From Vibrio mexicanus (lineage in GTDB: Bacteria; Pseudomonadota; Gammaproteobacteria; Enterobacterales; Vibrionaceae): a stretch of 64,000 bases of DNA. Below are positions 28,554 to 36,573 of this stretch, piece after piece. A program made the position numbers and the translations under genes. The notes under the pieces are model-generated. The model was not told where the DNA came from and searched no databases. It saw only the letters and a program-made list of their open reading frames with translations. The DNA lies in NCBI RefSeq assembly GCF_001012815.1, contig NZ_JYJP01000015.1, forward strand, positions 124,001 to 188,000. Direction: 5' to 3'. Numbering within the stretch: the first letter of the stretch is position 1; each line of letters opens with the position of its first letter.

Positions 28554-28568
28554 ATTCTATCTTCCTAG

Positions 28569-30145
28569 CTAACTGATATTGTTTTGTTTTTGAATGGCAG
28601 GGGAATGGTTGGAGCCAGAACTCATACAAGGGGATGTGATCTTGAAGTGACGAATCATTAGCATGGTGATAGTGCTACCTAATAACGTGAAAATAACTCC
28701 AAGAAAAACTTCATTTGGGTTGAGCCTACTGCCTTGCCAAATCATGATGAATGAGAAGAACAACCCCCAAAGTAGTGAACACTCTGGTTCAATGTTTCCT
28801 CGCATACTGTCGATATTTTTCTTACGAAGGACGCTCGCGATGATGCCCCCACCGCAGCTGGTGATACAGCCTAAAATCGGGCCCCAAATCCAGAGAGGAT
28901 CGAGCTTTGCCTCAACGGCGACACCAACGCCTACAACGGTATATGTTCCGAGCCCAAGTGCTTCGACTATCGCTCTTGTTGTGTCTGCTGTGTGGCTGAT
29001 GGATCCAAAGCACTTTTTGTAGGTTGTAAAGCGTTGTCTAAAATAGTCATGCACGAAACTGAACAGAAAGCCCCTAGCGTCATTGTGAGTATGATGTAGA
29101 TGTAATCCGGAATGCGCATGATGACAGGGGCTCTCCCAACCAACAGGTCTCGTGCAATGCCGCCACCTCCCACTAATAGAGCGATGACGACCATAGTGCC
29201 AAAGAGATCGTATCGATTCTCTTTGGCGATGAGAAAACCACTGAACGCAAAAAATATCGCCCCAATGATATCCACTGCGTAAAACCAGCTGCGCTGTACA
29301 GTGATGTTAATTAAGACAGGAAACAGATATTCGGCGATGGTCGTTTCGATTCGTCCTTGTGCAGTGAGGAGGTCAACACCTTGATTAAACTTGGTCAGCA
29401 ACCTCTGATAATGAACATCAGTGACTGGGTCGGATGAGCGGTGGATGAGTAAATGAATGGGTTTGGAAGGCAGCTTGAGCGAATGCTCTTCTAGTTTTCC
29501 GCCCAGTTTTCTTTGCCAAACAATTTGCGCACCCACGAGCCTATCGGAAATTAGAATGTCGACATTTTTATTCAGAAGATTGTTAAAGTTATCATTCTCG
29601 TTTTCGGCTCCAATAATCAGGCCCGAGCCAGATTCTTTATGTCTTTCAATAAAGTCATTGATCTCTTCACTTGCGTAGGTATAGCCTTCGACCACTCCAA
29701 GCTTCAAGTCATCAATTTCCAGCTGATTCAACAGTTCTTCAACCAAGTAGAAGTCGAGTTTTGCTCTCGTTTCATGTCGGATATAGAAGCTGTTGGCTTC
29801 ATAGCGATACGGTTTTGATAAGTGGTAATGTTGCTTTCGATACTCACTTTCGAATGCCCCAGAAGTAATATCTTTTTTCCCGTTTAGCACGTCGGCTTGA
29901 TTTTTGGACCAGGTGTCCAGTTCATCTATGTCGTAGCTAACGTAAATGTCAGATTCGGCAAAAATAGCCGTAACAAGAGCATGATCTAACCCTGTCATTT
30001 GGTCTTCTTCGACATACTGATAGGGGCTCCAAGGGTACCAAGCCGCTGTTATGGTTTCTTGAGTATTGTCGGCTATGGCGCCGGGGCTAAACGCCGCCCC
30101 GGACATGAATAAACACCACAACACTTTCATAATGGGCTGTGTCAT
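28569..30145 (-). CDS. Solute-binding domain fused to TRIC/UPF0126 channel (frameshift near 29070)
   Basis: About 525 residues. Signal peptide (about 1-25) then an SBP_bac_3-like domain to about 270 (TAAWYPWSPYQYVEEDQMTG, ADVLNGKKDITSGAFESEYR, KLGVVEGYTYASEEINDFIE). A UPF0126/TRIC-type membrane domain follows with two three-helix repeats: FYAVDIIGAIFFAFSGFLIA and GGGGIARDLLVGR, then ALGLGTYTVVGVGVAVEAKL and ITSCGGGIIASVLRKKN. GGGGIARD-like loops are the family signature. The frame breaks at GGGGCTTTC near 29070; one extra G gives TLGGFLFSFVHDYFRQRFTT. UPF0126 proteins transport glycine or cations. Start overlaps the previous stop by one base (TAATG). Ligand inferred to be an amino acid. Confidence 0.75.
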
Positions 30146-32352
30146 TAGCTAAACCTCATAATCGTAAAGATGACAAGAGACAGCATGAGAGCTGGCCAGT
30201 AAATGAAAGGTGCCCACTGAGTTTTTCCTTTGTAACAAGGTCTCGCCAACGTAAAGGTCAGTGCATTAGCAACAACAAATGCTAGGGCGATGTACAAGCT
30301 GAAGTAGAAGTATTCAAGGTAAATTACCCCTTTTGCTTGTAATGATTGGCGTAAGGAGAAGTGCGATAACGTCAGGGCAAAAAACAGACTCGCAGCGTAG
30401 CCTAGAACCATAGAGGCGTTGTAACCCATGAGGGCATTCTTCTTCTCATTTCGGGTTTGAATAAGCAAAACAGAGAAAACTAAATAGGCGATGACAGCCA
30501 GTGGCAACATATGTGCGATTAGCACGCCAACAAATTCTCGTTTGATTGAAATGCCAAAGAACAAGTCGGGTTGTGCATTAAACGAGGTGTTTTGAGCATC
30601 GTCACCAAAGTTACTGCTGAAGCCAATATTTCTGAAGTAGTAGGCTGTTTTATCGATGTTCCAGCCTTCTATGAATAGATACTCTTCTAGACCGTGCTTT
30701 GTATTTTTCGAAAACTCGGGATAGGCATCTAAGTCTGGGACCAATATGGTGTTTGGTCGGTGAAAGTTAAGGCTGCGGGCTCGAAGCCAAATTTGCTCTT
30801 CATCAAATGGATATTGTAGATAGTTAAACGCTTGTCGTAGAGATGCCTCGAAGTACCAGCGTGTCATTGCTTTATCGCTATAGACTTCGGTTACCGAAAA
30901 AGTTTCGGCTTCTGGTAAGGTAAACCCGAGCAGCAATGAGGAGTTTTGTTCCTCTGCAAGTTGGTCTTTCCATGACTTAGGAAGCTTTTGCCACGCATAA
31001 CCCGTCACATAGACGTCTGTCGCTGAGATGAACTTGACGGATTGAACAAAGAATCCTGTCTCAATAGGGGTAGGTGACGGAGTGGGCTCGTCTTTACGTG
31101 AACGCTCGATAGCATTGAGCGCTGCAGCAAGTTGAGTTTTTTCCGTTGCCATAATATCGCTACCTGCCTGACCTCGGTCAGCCAATGCATGAGTGCGCCA
31201 AATCATCAAAATGGCCACGACACAAATCATCGAAAAAAGTCCTGATGTCAGCCAAATGGTTCTGCGCAGTTTGATAGAACTCAGTGCAAGTAGCAGGCAA
31301 ATGCCTAAAAACCCGGAAATCACACTTAGAATGGTCAACGTGATGTGCAGCTTGACTTGATAGTGGGTGAACGAACTTGCGCCAATGTTGTTGTGATGAA
31401 CATAATGATCGAGGGCATCTTGCTTATCTATCACGGCGACCAGCGTCCATTTCCTTTCACTAAACTTTTCCACGAGTACGAGCTTTTCAGATGCTTCACC
31501 TTCTACTTGACTAGGCATACGTCTGGATGAAAATTTTCCTTCTTCTAAACGAGATATGGTTTGCATCGAGAGGTTGAGTGATTCGACGTCAGAGATGTTT
31601 TTAGAAAGGTAGTCAGTGACGGGGTGGGAGATAATGGTGCCATCATCGGTCAGTAAGATCCCATACCCACTAGATAGTAACTGTAAGCCAGCCAAGATCT
31701 CTCTGAGGTTTTCCAGAGAGTAGTCTGCAACGATATTACCTTGGTTTTTTTGGGTACTTTCATTCCAGCGAAAAGGAGCGCGATAGCTAATAAGGTAAGA
31801 CTGATTAGCCTGTCCAAAATAAGGCCCAAACCAGCTTCCCTTGTCTATATCTTCACTGTACCAACCTGTATTTGGCGCACCTTCACCAGTGAGGGTGTAG
31901 TCGTATGGATAATGGGTTTCATCTCGGCCAGATTTTGTAAAAAAGGGCGCATATAAGGTTTTGTGCTCGTCGCGAAAAGTATATTTTGAAAAGTGTGGCG
32001 CGAGCTCGTCTGGATTGAAGGATTGGGCAAAATGAGCAGCAATTGCAGATGTATGTGGCAGAGCAAGTGTGTCGAGTAATTCAGGGATTAGATGTTCATA
32101 GTTAGGAGCGGGTTTATCAAGCTCGCTCGCAATCGCATTCACCGCGTCTTCTGAATGGTGGAAAAATGTATTCATATGCCATTCATGACGTTTGAGTTCA
32201 CTGCCAACTTGCTGTTCTAAGTCGGTAAGTGTTTCCTTTAAAATTTGCTCTTCAATGTGTGCGACTTTGTACCACCACATCAAAGTGACAACGACCGATA
32301 TAAAAAAAAGAATCGGTAAGTTGCGATTAATGATTATTCTTAGTTTCTTCAT
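30145..32352 (-). CDS. Cache domain fused to pentameric ligand-gated channel-like domain
   Basis: 735 residues, first gene of the operon. Order: signal-anchor helix (12-28); periplasmic double-Cache-like sensor (about 30-330, with ISYRAPFRWNESTQKNQGN and GYGILLTDDGTIISHPV); helices at 335-360 and 365-385; an extracytoplasmic beta domain (about 430-600); four C-terminal helices (about 608-632, 646-664, 675-700, 716-733). The beta domain looks like a bacterial Cys-loop receptor: DVYVTGYAWQKLP, FNYLQYPFDEEQIWLRARS, then VLVPDLDAY and IEGWNIDKTAYY. YPFDEEQ (514-520) is the Pro-loop position seen as YPFDSQ in GLIC. A ligand-gated ion channel role is inferred. It ends TAATG, overlapping the next start. 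Confidence 0.72.
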   Translation of the reverse strand: MKKLRIIINRNLPILFFISVVVTLMWWYKVAHIEEQILKETLTDLEQQVGSELKRHEWHMNTFFHHSEDAVNAIASELDKPAPNYEHLIPELLDTLALPHTSAIAAHFAQSFNPDELAPHFSKYTFRDEHKTLYAPFFTKSGRDETHYPYDYTLTGEGAPNTGWYSEDIDKGSWFGPYFGQANQSYLISYRAPFRWNESTQKNQGNIVADYSLENLREILAGLQLLSSGYGILLTDDGTIISHPVTDYLSKNISDVESLNLSMQTISRLEEGKFSSRRMPSQVEGEASEKLVLVEKFSERKWTLVAVIDKQDALDHYVHHNNIGASSFTHYQVKLHITLTILSVISGFLGICLLLALSSIKLRRTIWLTSGLFSMICVVAILMIWRTHALADRGQAGSDIMATEKTQLAAALNAIERSRKDEPTPSPTPIETGFFVQSVKFISATDVYVTGYAWQKLPKSWKDQLAEEQNSSLLLGFTLPEAETFSVTEVYSDKAMTRWYFEASLRQAFNYLQYPFDEEQIWLRARSLNFHRPNTILVPDLDAYPEFSKNTKHGLEEYLFIEGWNIDKTAYYFRNIGFSSNFGDDAQNTSFNAQPDLFFGISIKREFVGVLIAHMLPLAVIAYLVFSVLLIQTRNEKKNALMGYNASMVLGYAASLFFALTLSHFSLRQSLQAKGVIYLEYFYFSLYIALAFVVANALTFTLARPCYKGKTQWAPFIYWPALMLSLVIFTIMRFS

Positions 32353-32453
32353 AACGCCTCACAGCTAGATGGATGTGAGGCTAATTTAGCCTGTGCCAAG
32401 CACAGGAAACTTGGGTTTGTTAGTGAAGGATCATGGTTATCGTATGGACGGCG

Positions 32454-32858
32454 CTAGGGGCCGGTCATTGTGACAACAGGCGCGTCTTTCTCACTCAGCG
32501 TCATTGAAACATGAACAGGTTTATTCGCTTTAAGCCAACTCTCTTTTTTGCTCAGGGTAAGTTCCGGAGTCGGGGAGTTCTTGTTGCTCCTTAGATAGGC
32601 GTTAAACGACAGGTTAAGTGTCTCTAGCTTAAAAAATTGGCTAGGAAACAGAGACAATAACGGCATACGTTGTGTTTGGTAGAATACGCCTTCATCAGTC
32701 ACAATTGGGATTTGTACGCCAATCTCGCGAGCTGCTAAGTCTCCCTCATTACTGACATCGAAATAGCGTTGCAGGTCGGTGTACTTTTCGTCCTCCAGCT
32801 TGGCCTTCGTGGCCAACAGGTCTCTCAGGAGTTGCTCGATGAGTTTCGGTTGTGCCAT
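32454..32858 (-). CDS. DUF2589-like R-body locus protein
   Basis: A 134-residue protein; ATG 32858 has AGGTGG five bases upstream. It starts MAQPKLIEQLLRDLLATKAK, then EIGVQIPIVTDEGVFYQTQR, MPLLSLFPSQFFKLETLNLS and a C-terminal VSMTLSEKDAPVVTMTGP. The MPLLSLFP-x-x-x-F-x-L-x-x-L-N-L-S-F motif is shared with the DUF2589 proteins at 33230-33934 (TIPLLTLLPLNALAVDDVNI) and 33968-34567 (NVPLITLIPLSQVELKEMHF), so this is a third member. DUF2589 proteins accompany RebB genes in R-body loci. Role unknown. Confidence 0.65.
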   Translation of the reverse strand: MAQPKLIEQLLRDLLATKAKLEDEKYTDLQRYFDVSNEGDLAAREIGVQIPIVTDEGVFYQTQRMPLLSLFPSQFFKLETLNLSFNAYLRSNKNSPTPELTLSKKESWLKANKPVHVSMTLSEKDAPVVTMTGP

Positions 32859-32867
32859 CTTATCCAC

Positions 32868-33097
32868 CTAAATCGGCTGGTTTCCGCGCTTTTTGAGCCC
32901 CTGTGTTTGCGCCTGATAGCCTTGATATTCCGATAAGCCTTAGCGTAAGTTTGATGGCTAGCGGGCATCAATGAAACGGAGGTTTGGCATACCGGGCAAT
33001 TAAACTGAGCACCGGAAAGCAGCAGCTGAGGATCGAAGGCTATTTCGCTATTTACACCGTTTTCTTGGCATGTGGGGCAAGGGATTTTGGTTTTCAT
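32868..33097 (-). CDS. Small zinc-ribbon protein (frameshift near 32947)
   Basis: Start ATG 33097 has GGAGTAACA upstream. The product MKTKIPCPTCQENGVNSEI has CPTC and later FNCPVCQTSVSL, a four-cysteine zinc ribbon. After HQTYAK the frame is best read with one extra G, giving GLSEYQGYQAQTQGLKKRG and a stop at 32868, ten bases before the next start. The unrepaired frame runs on basic, unlikely sequence to 32825. About 75 residues. It is in the DUF2589 run of the R-body locus. Function unknown. Confidence 0.55.
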
Positions 33098-33229
33098 TGT
33101 TACTCCTATCATTGTGACTCCTAGTAAACGAAGATGACTTATGCGCACTTTGTATGGCTCAAAGGTCAATGCCATTCCATTGACCTAGTTTGCCCCCAAG
33201 TTTTAGCCTGGGGCAGTTGAGGTTCTTTT

Positions 33230-33934
33230 TTACTGCTGACCGCCGCCGTCCTTTTCTTCGGTGAGCATGATTGGCGTGATGTTATCGGTGTAGGCTTGGA
33301 TGATGACACCGACTCCCTCTGGCAGTGGTAACTGGCCCGCATGCACTTTAACGTCGTACGTTGCTTTGTTGCTCTTTTCGTACTTGTCTGTTTTGGCGTT
33401 ACTTTTCTCTGATGATTTAGACACACTACCGCTAATGCTCGCAGAAAATGGCCCATAACCAACTTTGGCCTCGAAGCTGCCTTCGGCAGACATATTCTCT
33501 TTCTCTGTTTCTGTTTGCTCGCTGGAAAAGCTGGACTTCACTTCCATATTGAAGTTGATATTCACGTCATCCACAGCCAACGCATTGAGTGGCAACAAGG
33601 TGAGTAGTGGAATCGTCAGACTTGATTCGGCGGTATCCACTTTGACTTCGGTATCACTGGGTTTTTCGCCTTTCTGTGTTGATATGACAGGGCGTTTAAG
33701 CTTGAGTTCTACCATTACGGGTAAGTACTCAAATTGTTCTTTTCCGCCTTCACCGCCACCTTCAACTTTCTGTTTGCTGAAACAGGTGTCGAGCATGAAC
33801 TTTACTTGTGTCATGGCCATTTTATGGTTGGCATCGGCGGCAGCCATTAGCGGTGCTCCAATAAGATCCCCCATGGGCAGTCCACTAAACTGTTGCGCCA
33901 TTGAGGCGAGCGCAGGGCCTTTAGATACTGGCAT
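33230..33934 (-). CDS. DUF2589-family R-body-associated protein
   Basis: A 234-residue protein starting MPVSKGPALASMAQQFSGLP. The first 60 residues are helical and contain GDLIGAPLMAAADANHKMAM. The core has VMVELKLKRPVISTQ, TIPLLTLLPLNALAVDDVNI, NFNMEVKSSFSSEQTETEKE and FSASISGSVSKSSEKSNAKT, ending in VGVIIQAYTDNITPIML. This is the DUF2589 pattern of two beta layers with an amphipathic Ser/Thr-rich insert. It is one of three in the locus. Probably a structural or assembly partner of the RebB proteins; inferred from association. Confidence 0.8.
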   Translation of the reverse strand: MPVSKGPALASMAQQFSGLPMGDLIGAPLMAAADANHKMAMTQVKFMLDTCFSKQKVEGGGEGGKEQFEYLPVMVELKLKRPVISTQKGEKPSDTEVKVDTAESSLTIPLLTLLPLNALAVDDVNINFNMEVKSSFSSEQTETEKENMSAEGSFEAKVGYGPFSASISGSVSKSSEKSNAKTDKYEKSNKATYDVKVHAGQLPLPEGVGVIIQAYTDNITPIMLTEEKDGGGQQ

Positions 33935-33967
33935 AGCTTTTCCTTACGTTGTTATTGAAACTGGGTA

Positions 33968-34567
33968 TTAACCTGGAACTTGGGCGCGCAGCGCTCTTTC
34001 GTATCCGTCAACGATGTATTTGAGTCCGTCTGGTGTCTCCATGGCCGCGATCTTGACTTCCAAGTGTGCTTTTCCACCGTTGCCTACTTTTCCACCTTCC
34101 TCGTTAATCTCTTGCGACTTTAAAGTGCGTTTAGGAAACGAAACTTGCAGTGATTCACCGCTGACACTTAAATCAAGCTCAGTGGAAAAGTGCATCTCTT
34201 TGAGCTCAACTTGAGATAGGGGAATGAGTGTAATAAGGGGTACGTTAACGGTTTGAACCGCAGGGCCTTGCTTGGTGACGGTGGGGTACTGCATCGCAAC
34301 CATGCGGGGTTTGAGAATAGGAATATCGTCGTCATGAATACTGAAAGAGCTAGTATTACTCTCATTTGAAGTTATGCGATTAGGGGCGCTACTCTCGACC
34401 TGCCGATCAGATTGGCTGATGTTGGCCATATGTGCGATACCGTCATCGTCTTCATCGGCAGGTTCAAAGAAACGCTCGAGTAGACTGAGGTTTTTTTCAA
34501 TGAGTGCCTCGCCGGCGGAGGCGGTCGCCACATGAATAGAATGGACAAATTCTTCAAGGTTAATCAT
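33968..34567 (-). CDS. DUF2589-like R-body-associated protein
   Basis: A 199-residue protein starting MINLEEFVHSIHVATASAGE. Helical N terminus (about 1-40), acidic Ser/Asn-rich linker (about 40-80), then PTVTKQGPAVQTVNVPLITL, LSQVELKEMHFSTELDLSVS and a C-terminal LEVKIAAMETPDGLKYIVD and VDGYERALRAQVPG. The VPLITLIPLSQVELKEM core matches the neighbouring DUF2589 proteins. It is the furthest upstream of the three. About 180 bases of untranslated sequence and a small gene separate it from the RebB run. Confidence 0.7.
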   Translation of the reverse strand: MINLEEFVHSIHVATASAGEALIEKNLSLLERFFEPADEDDDGIAHMANISQSDRQVESSAPNRITSNESNTSSFSIHDDDIPILKPRMVAMQYPTVTKQGPAVQTVNVPLITLIPLSQVELKEMHFSTELDLSVSGESLQVSFPKRTLKSQEINEEGGKVGNGGKAHLEVKIAAMETPDGLKYIVDGYERALRAQVPG

Positions 34568-34751
34568 TACGCAACTCCCTCTGGTTGTGTCCTTATTATT
34601 TGGCGTCGTTGGTTTTCAATATTGGTTTTATAGAGGATCTATTCGGAGAAAGAGAGGGATATTGCGTTAGTCCTTGATGAGTTGTTTTTATTATCAGCTT
34701 GATGAGTCAGTAGTGCCGACCGTACGTTTTCAGGTCGAGCTGAAGAGTCAC

Positions 34752-34850
34752 TTACAAAGCTGCATCGACGAGTAGCTTGAATGGCGTGTTAAGTAGATAA
34801 AGCGTGATCACACCCAGCCAAGCCAGTATTAGTAAGTCTAAAAATCTCAT
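34752..34850 (-). CDS. 32-aa single-helix membrane peptide in the R-body locus
   Basis: ATG 34850 has GAGGAAAGGAAC upstream, a good ribosome site. The product MRFLDLLILAWLGVITLYLL followed by NTPFKLLVDAAL is one membrane helix with a short basic N terminus and a short tail. It fills the otherwise empty 34568-34961 interval between the RebB and DUF2589 genes on the same strand. Size and composition resemble small toxin or holin-like peptides, but no family is recognised. Apart from this frame, I see nothing in the interval. Confidence 0.5.
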   Translation of the reverse strand: MRFLDLLILAWLGVITLYLLNTPFKLLVDAAL

Positions 34851-34961
34851 GTTCCTTTCCTCATTCAATGAACTCGATATCGACCTAATCTAGCGGGTGA
34901 GCAGATTTTTTAATTGGGAGAAGCGATGCAATACTTTGGGTAACGGATTGATGTGGTGAGG

Positions 34962-35228
34962 TTATTCGAATTTCTTGGCCACTTCGGCCGCTTTGGCGCC
35001 GAGCTCAGCAAAGTTTGCCGTGCCTTTTTCCATAATTTTTTGTGCTTGTTCGATCACTTGGGCGTATTTGGGATCGCCCGTGGCAAGCAGCTCAGAGAGC
35101 GCGACACCAATGGCTGTTGTGCTGATGGTGTTGAGGTTACGTAGGTTGTCGGCTGCATCTTGAACGGCGATTGCCGTCGACTGTGCGACGGATTGCTTGG
35201 CTTTTGAGGTAGTCGTTTCGTTAGCCAT
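34962..35228 (-). CDS. RebB-like protein, class B
   Basis: An 88-residue small helical protein related to the RebB family. It starts MANETTTSKAKQSVAQSTAI, then DAADNLRNLNTISTTAIGVA and GDPKYAQVIEQAQKIMEKGT. It is nearly collinear with 36574-36864 (QSVAQSTA, DNLRNLNTLSTTAIG, LLETGDPKYLNIIDQAQK), so both form a distinct subfamily (class B) within the locus. Its start follows the stop of the class C gene by 14 bases. Role: R-body ribbon component or regulator, inferred. Confidence 0.75.
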   Translation of the reverse strand: MANETTTSKAKQSVAQSTAIAVQDAADNLRNLNTISTTAIGVALSELLATGDPKYAQVIEQAQKIMEKGTANFAELGAKAAEVAKKFE

Positions 35229-35241
35229 AGCCGAAAATCAT

Positions 35242-35433
35242 TTAGCCGCCTTGTTTTAGGATCAAAGCGCAGGCTGTTGAGGTGGCAGCGTTACTGACGG
35301 TTTGCATGCTTTGTTGATTGGTCACGGAGTTTTGCATATGTAACCCCATAGTATCGGACATGGAAGACTCAGTGAGTTGATTGATCATCTCGGTAACGGG
35401 TACCAGATCTTTCTCAGTAATTTTGTCACTCAT
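35242..35433 (-). CDS. RebB-like protein, class C
   Basis: A 63-residue protein: MSDKITEKDLVPVTEMINQL, then SSMSDTMGLHMQNSVTNQQS and a terminal NAATSTACALILKQGG. The middle matches 36074-36484 (LLETTLSDTLGLSMHNAVTT), defining class C: a central helix with the M-x-N-S/A-V-T-x-Q-Q-x-x-Q pattern like RebB. It has no C-terminal extension. It lies just downstream of the terminator at 35485-35520 and starts the second transcription block. Confidence 0.65.
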   Translation of the reverse strand: MSDKITEKDLVPVTEMINQLTESSMSDTMGLHMQNSVTNQQSMQTVSNAATSTACALILKQGG

Positions 35434-35484
35434 TGTAAGTTACCTCGGGTTTTTTGGTTGAGTTGAGAGCTGACTGAATGACAG

Positions 35485-35520
35485 ACAAAAAATGGCCAAG
35501 TGGGGGCTTGGCCATAAAAA
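35485..35520 (-). terminator. Intrinsic terminator inside the R-body locus
   Basis: ATGGCCAAG and CTTGGCCAT form a nine-base perfect stem with runs of A and T on both sides, so it works on either strand. On the minus strand it ends the block that stops at 35543 and separates it from the RebB-like genes downstream. Confidence 0.85.
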
Positions 35521-35542
35521 AGGGCATAAACGTGTTCAAGCC

Positions 35543-35809
35543 TTAACCTTTTTCTACGACTTCTTCCGTTGCTCGACCCAACACTGCAGTACCCATTGCC
35601 GTTAATGAGTTAACGCCTTGTACGGTGGCGGTCTGCATTCCAATCTGAGCTTGCTGCTGAGCGCTGGTTGCGTTGTTGTTCATGTTCGACATCGCTAGGC
35701 CCATAGCGGTGTATAAGTTACCCATCGCATTAGATGGAGCGGAGCCGATAACTTGAGTATTGGTTTGAGTGATCGAGTCAGTGATCTGTTCGTTAACTTT
35801 CTTTGCCAT
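35543..35809 (-). CDS. RebB-family R-body protein, class A
   Basis: An 88-residue RebB (killing-trait) family protein: MAKKVNEQITDSITQTNTQV, then IGSAPSNAMGNLYTAMGLAM and NATSAQQQAQIGMQTATVQG, ending VVEKG. VNEQITDSITQTNTxVxGxxPxxAMG is the RebB signature. In R-bodies, RebA/RebB polymerise into the coiled protein ribbon that unrolls at low pH. It is the most divergent of four class A paralogues here and sits apart from the other three. Confidence 0.88.
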   Translation of the reverse strand: MAKKVNEQITDSITQTNTQVIGSAPSNAMGNLYTAMGLAMSNMNNNATSAQQQAQIGMQTATVQGVNSLTAMGTAVLGRATEEVVEKG

Positions 35810-35820
35810 GATAGCCTCAC

Positions 35821-36084
35821 TTATTGTGATTGGTTAGGCAGCAGTGTTTGTAGCTGCTGGTTAATTTTGTTCATCTCTTGGTCAAGCTGAGATTCAATCC
35901 CTGAGATCATGTCAGAGACTTGATTGTATATTGCATTGCTGTCGACAGACGCATCTTTAGAAAAGTGACTATGACTTTCTTGAATCAGCTGTTTGACTTC
36001 TAATTGTTGATTCTGCGTAAAGCGTTCGATGTCTTTGAGCTGCTGCTCAACGTCAAACTGTAGGCTAGGAGCATCACTCATCAT
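35821..36084 (-). CDS. Coiled-coil protein in the R-body locus
   Basis: An 87-residue, mostly helical, acidic protein: MMSDAPSLQFDVEQQLKDIE, then FTQNQQLEVKQLIQESHSHF and SQLDQEMNKINQQLQTLLPN. It is rich in Gln and Asp with heptad-like hydrophobic positions. No family recognised. AAAGGAGGCG precedes ATG 36084 and the frame overlaps the upstream gene by 11 bases, so translation is coupled. It could be a ribbon-assembly or anchor protein; inferred from context only. Confidence 0.6.
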   Translation of the reverse strand: MMSDAPSLQFDVEQQLKDIERFTQNQQLEVKQLIQESHSHFSKDASVDSNAIYNQVSDMISGIESQLDQEMNKINQQLQTLLPNQSQ

Positions 36085-36484
36085 CGCCTCCTTTCTTACG
36101 TTTTAAGAAGTTCATCAAGTTGAAGCGTTTTTTAGCCTGAGGCTGTTCTTCCTCAGATGGTTGAGGCTGCTCTGCTGCTACCGCGGGTTCTTCTGCTTTT
36201 TCAGGCTTATCTTCATCAACCACCGGAGCTATGCCGCTCGGTTTCGCTTGGGTTTGCAGAAGCCTGGCGCAAGCGTTGGTTATGGAAGCCGCCGTAGTCA
36301 TTTGTGATTGCTGCTGAGTCGTGACCGCATTGTGCATCGAGAGCCCAAGGGTGTCAGAAAGCGTGGTTTCCAATAAGCTGGTCGATTGATTGGAAAAGCT
36401 CTGAAGGGTATTAAAACTTTCAATAGCGTCGTTTGAAACCGGCTGTTCGAACTCGTTCTCAAACTGAATTTTGTTGTCTGCCAT
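36074..36484 (-). CDS. RebB-like protein with charged C-terminal extension, class C
   Basis: A 136-residue protein; ATG 36484 has AGGAG five bases upstream. The N-terminal half has SNDAIESFNTLQSFSNQSTS and LLETTLSDTLGLSMHNAVTT, matching the class C small protein at 35242-35433. The C-terminal 60 residues are an acidic low-complexity tail (EKAEEPAVAAEQPQPSEEEQ) ending in a basic, hydrophobic segment (KKRFNLMNFLKRKKGGDDE). The tail may tether or regulate assembly. The basic end could bind membrane or acidic partners. Inferred. Confidence 0.65.
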   Translation of the reverse strand: MADNKIQFENEFEQPVSNDAIESFNTLQSFSNQSTSLLETTLSDTLGLSMHNAVTTQQQSQMTTAASITNACARLLQTQAKPSGIAPVVDEDKPEKAEEPAVAAEQPQPSEEEQPQAKKRFNLMNFLKRKKGGDDE

Positions 36485-36573
36485 GTTCACTCCTGTGGTC
36501 GCGTCTAAACCTGTTCACAAGAGTGCCAAAATTTGGCCTTTCAAGGTTTAGCGGTCGCGCTTGGTGTCATTCG

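Noticed and set aside
33465..33971. Open frame on the plus strand
   Set aside because: Antisense to the DUF2589 gene; Ser/Pro-rich composition and no ribosome site indicate it is a shadow.
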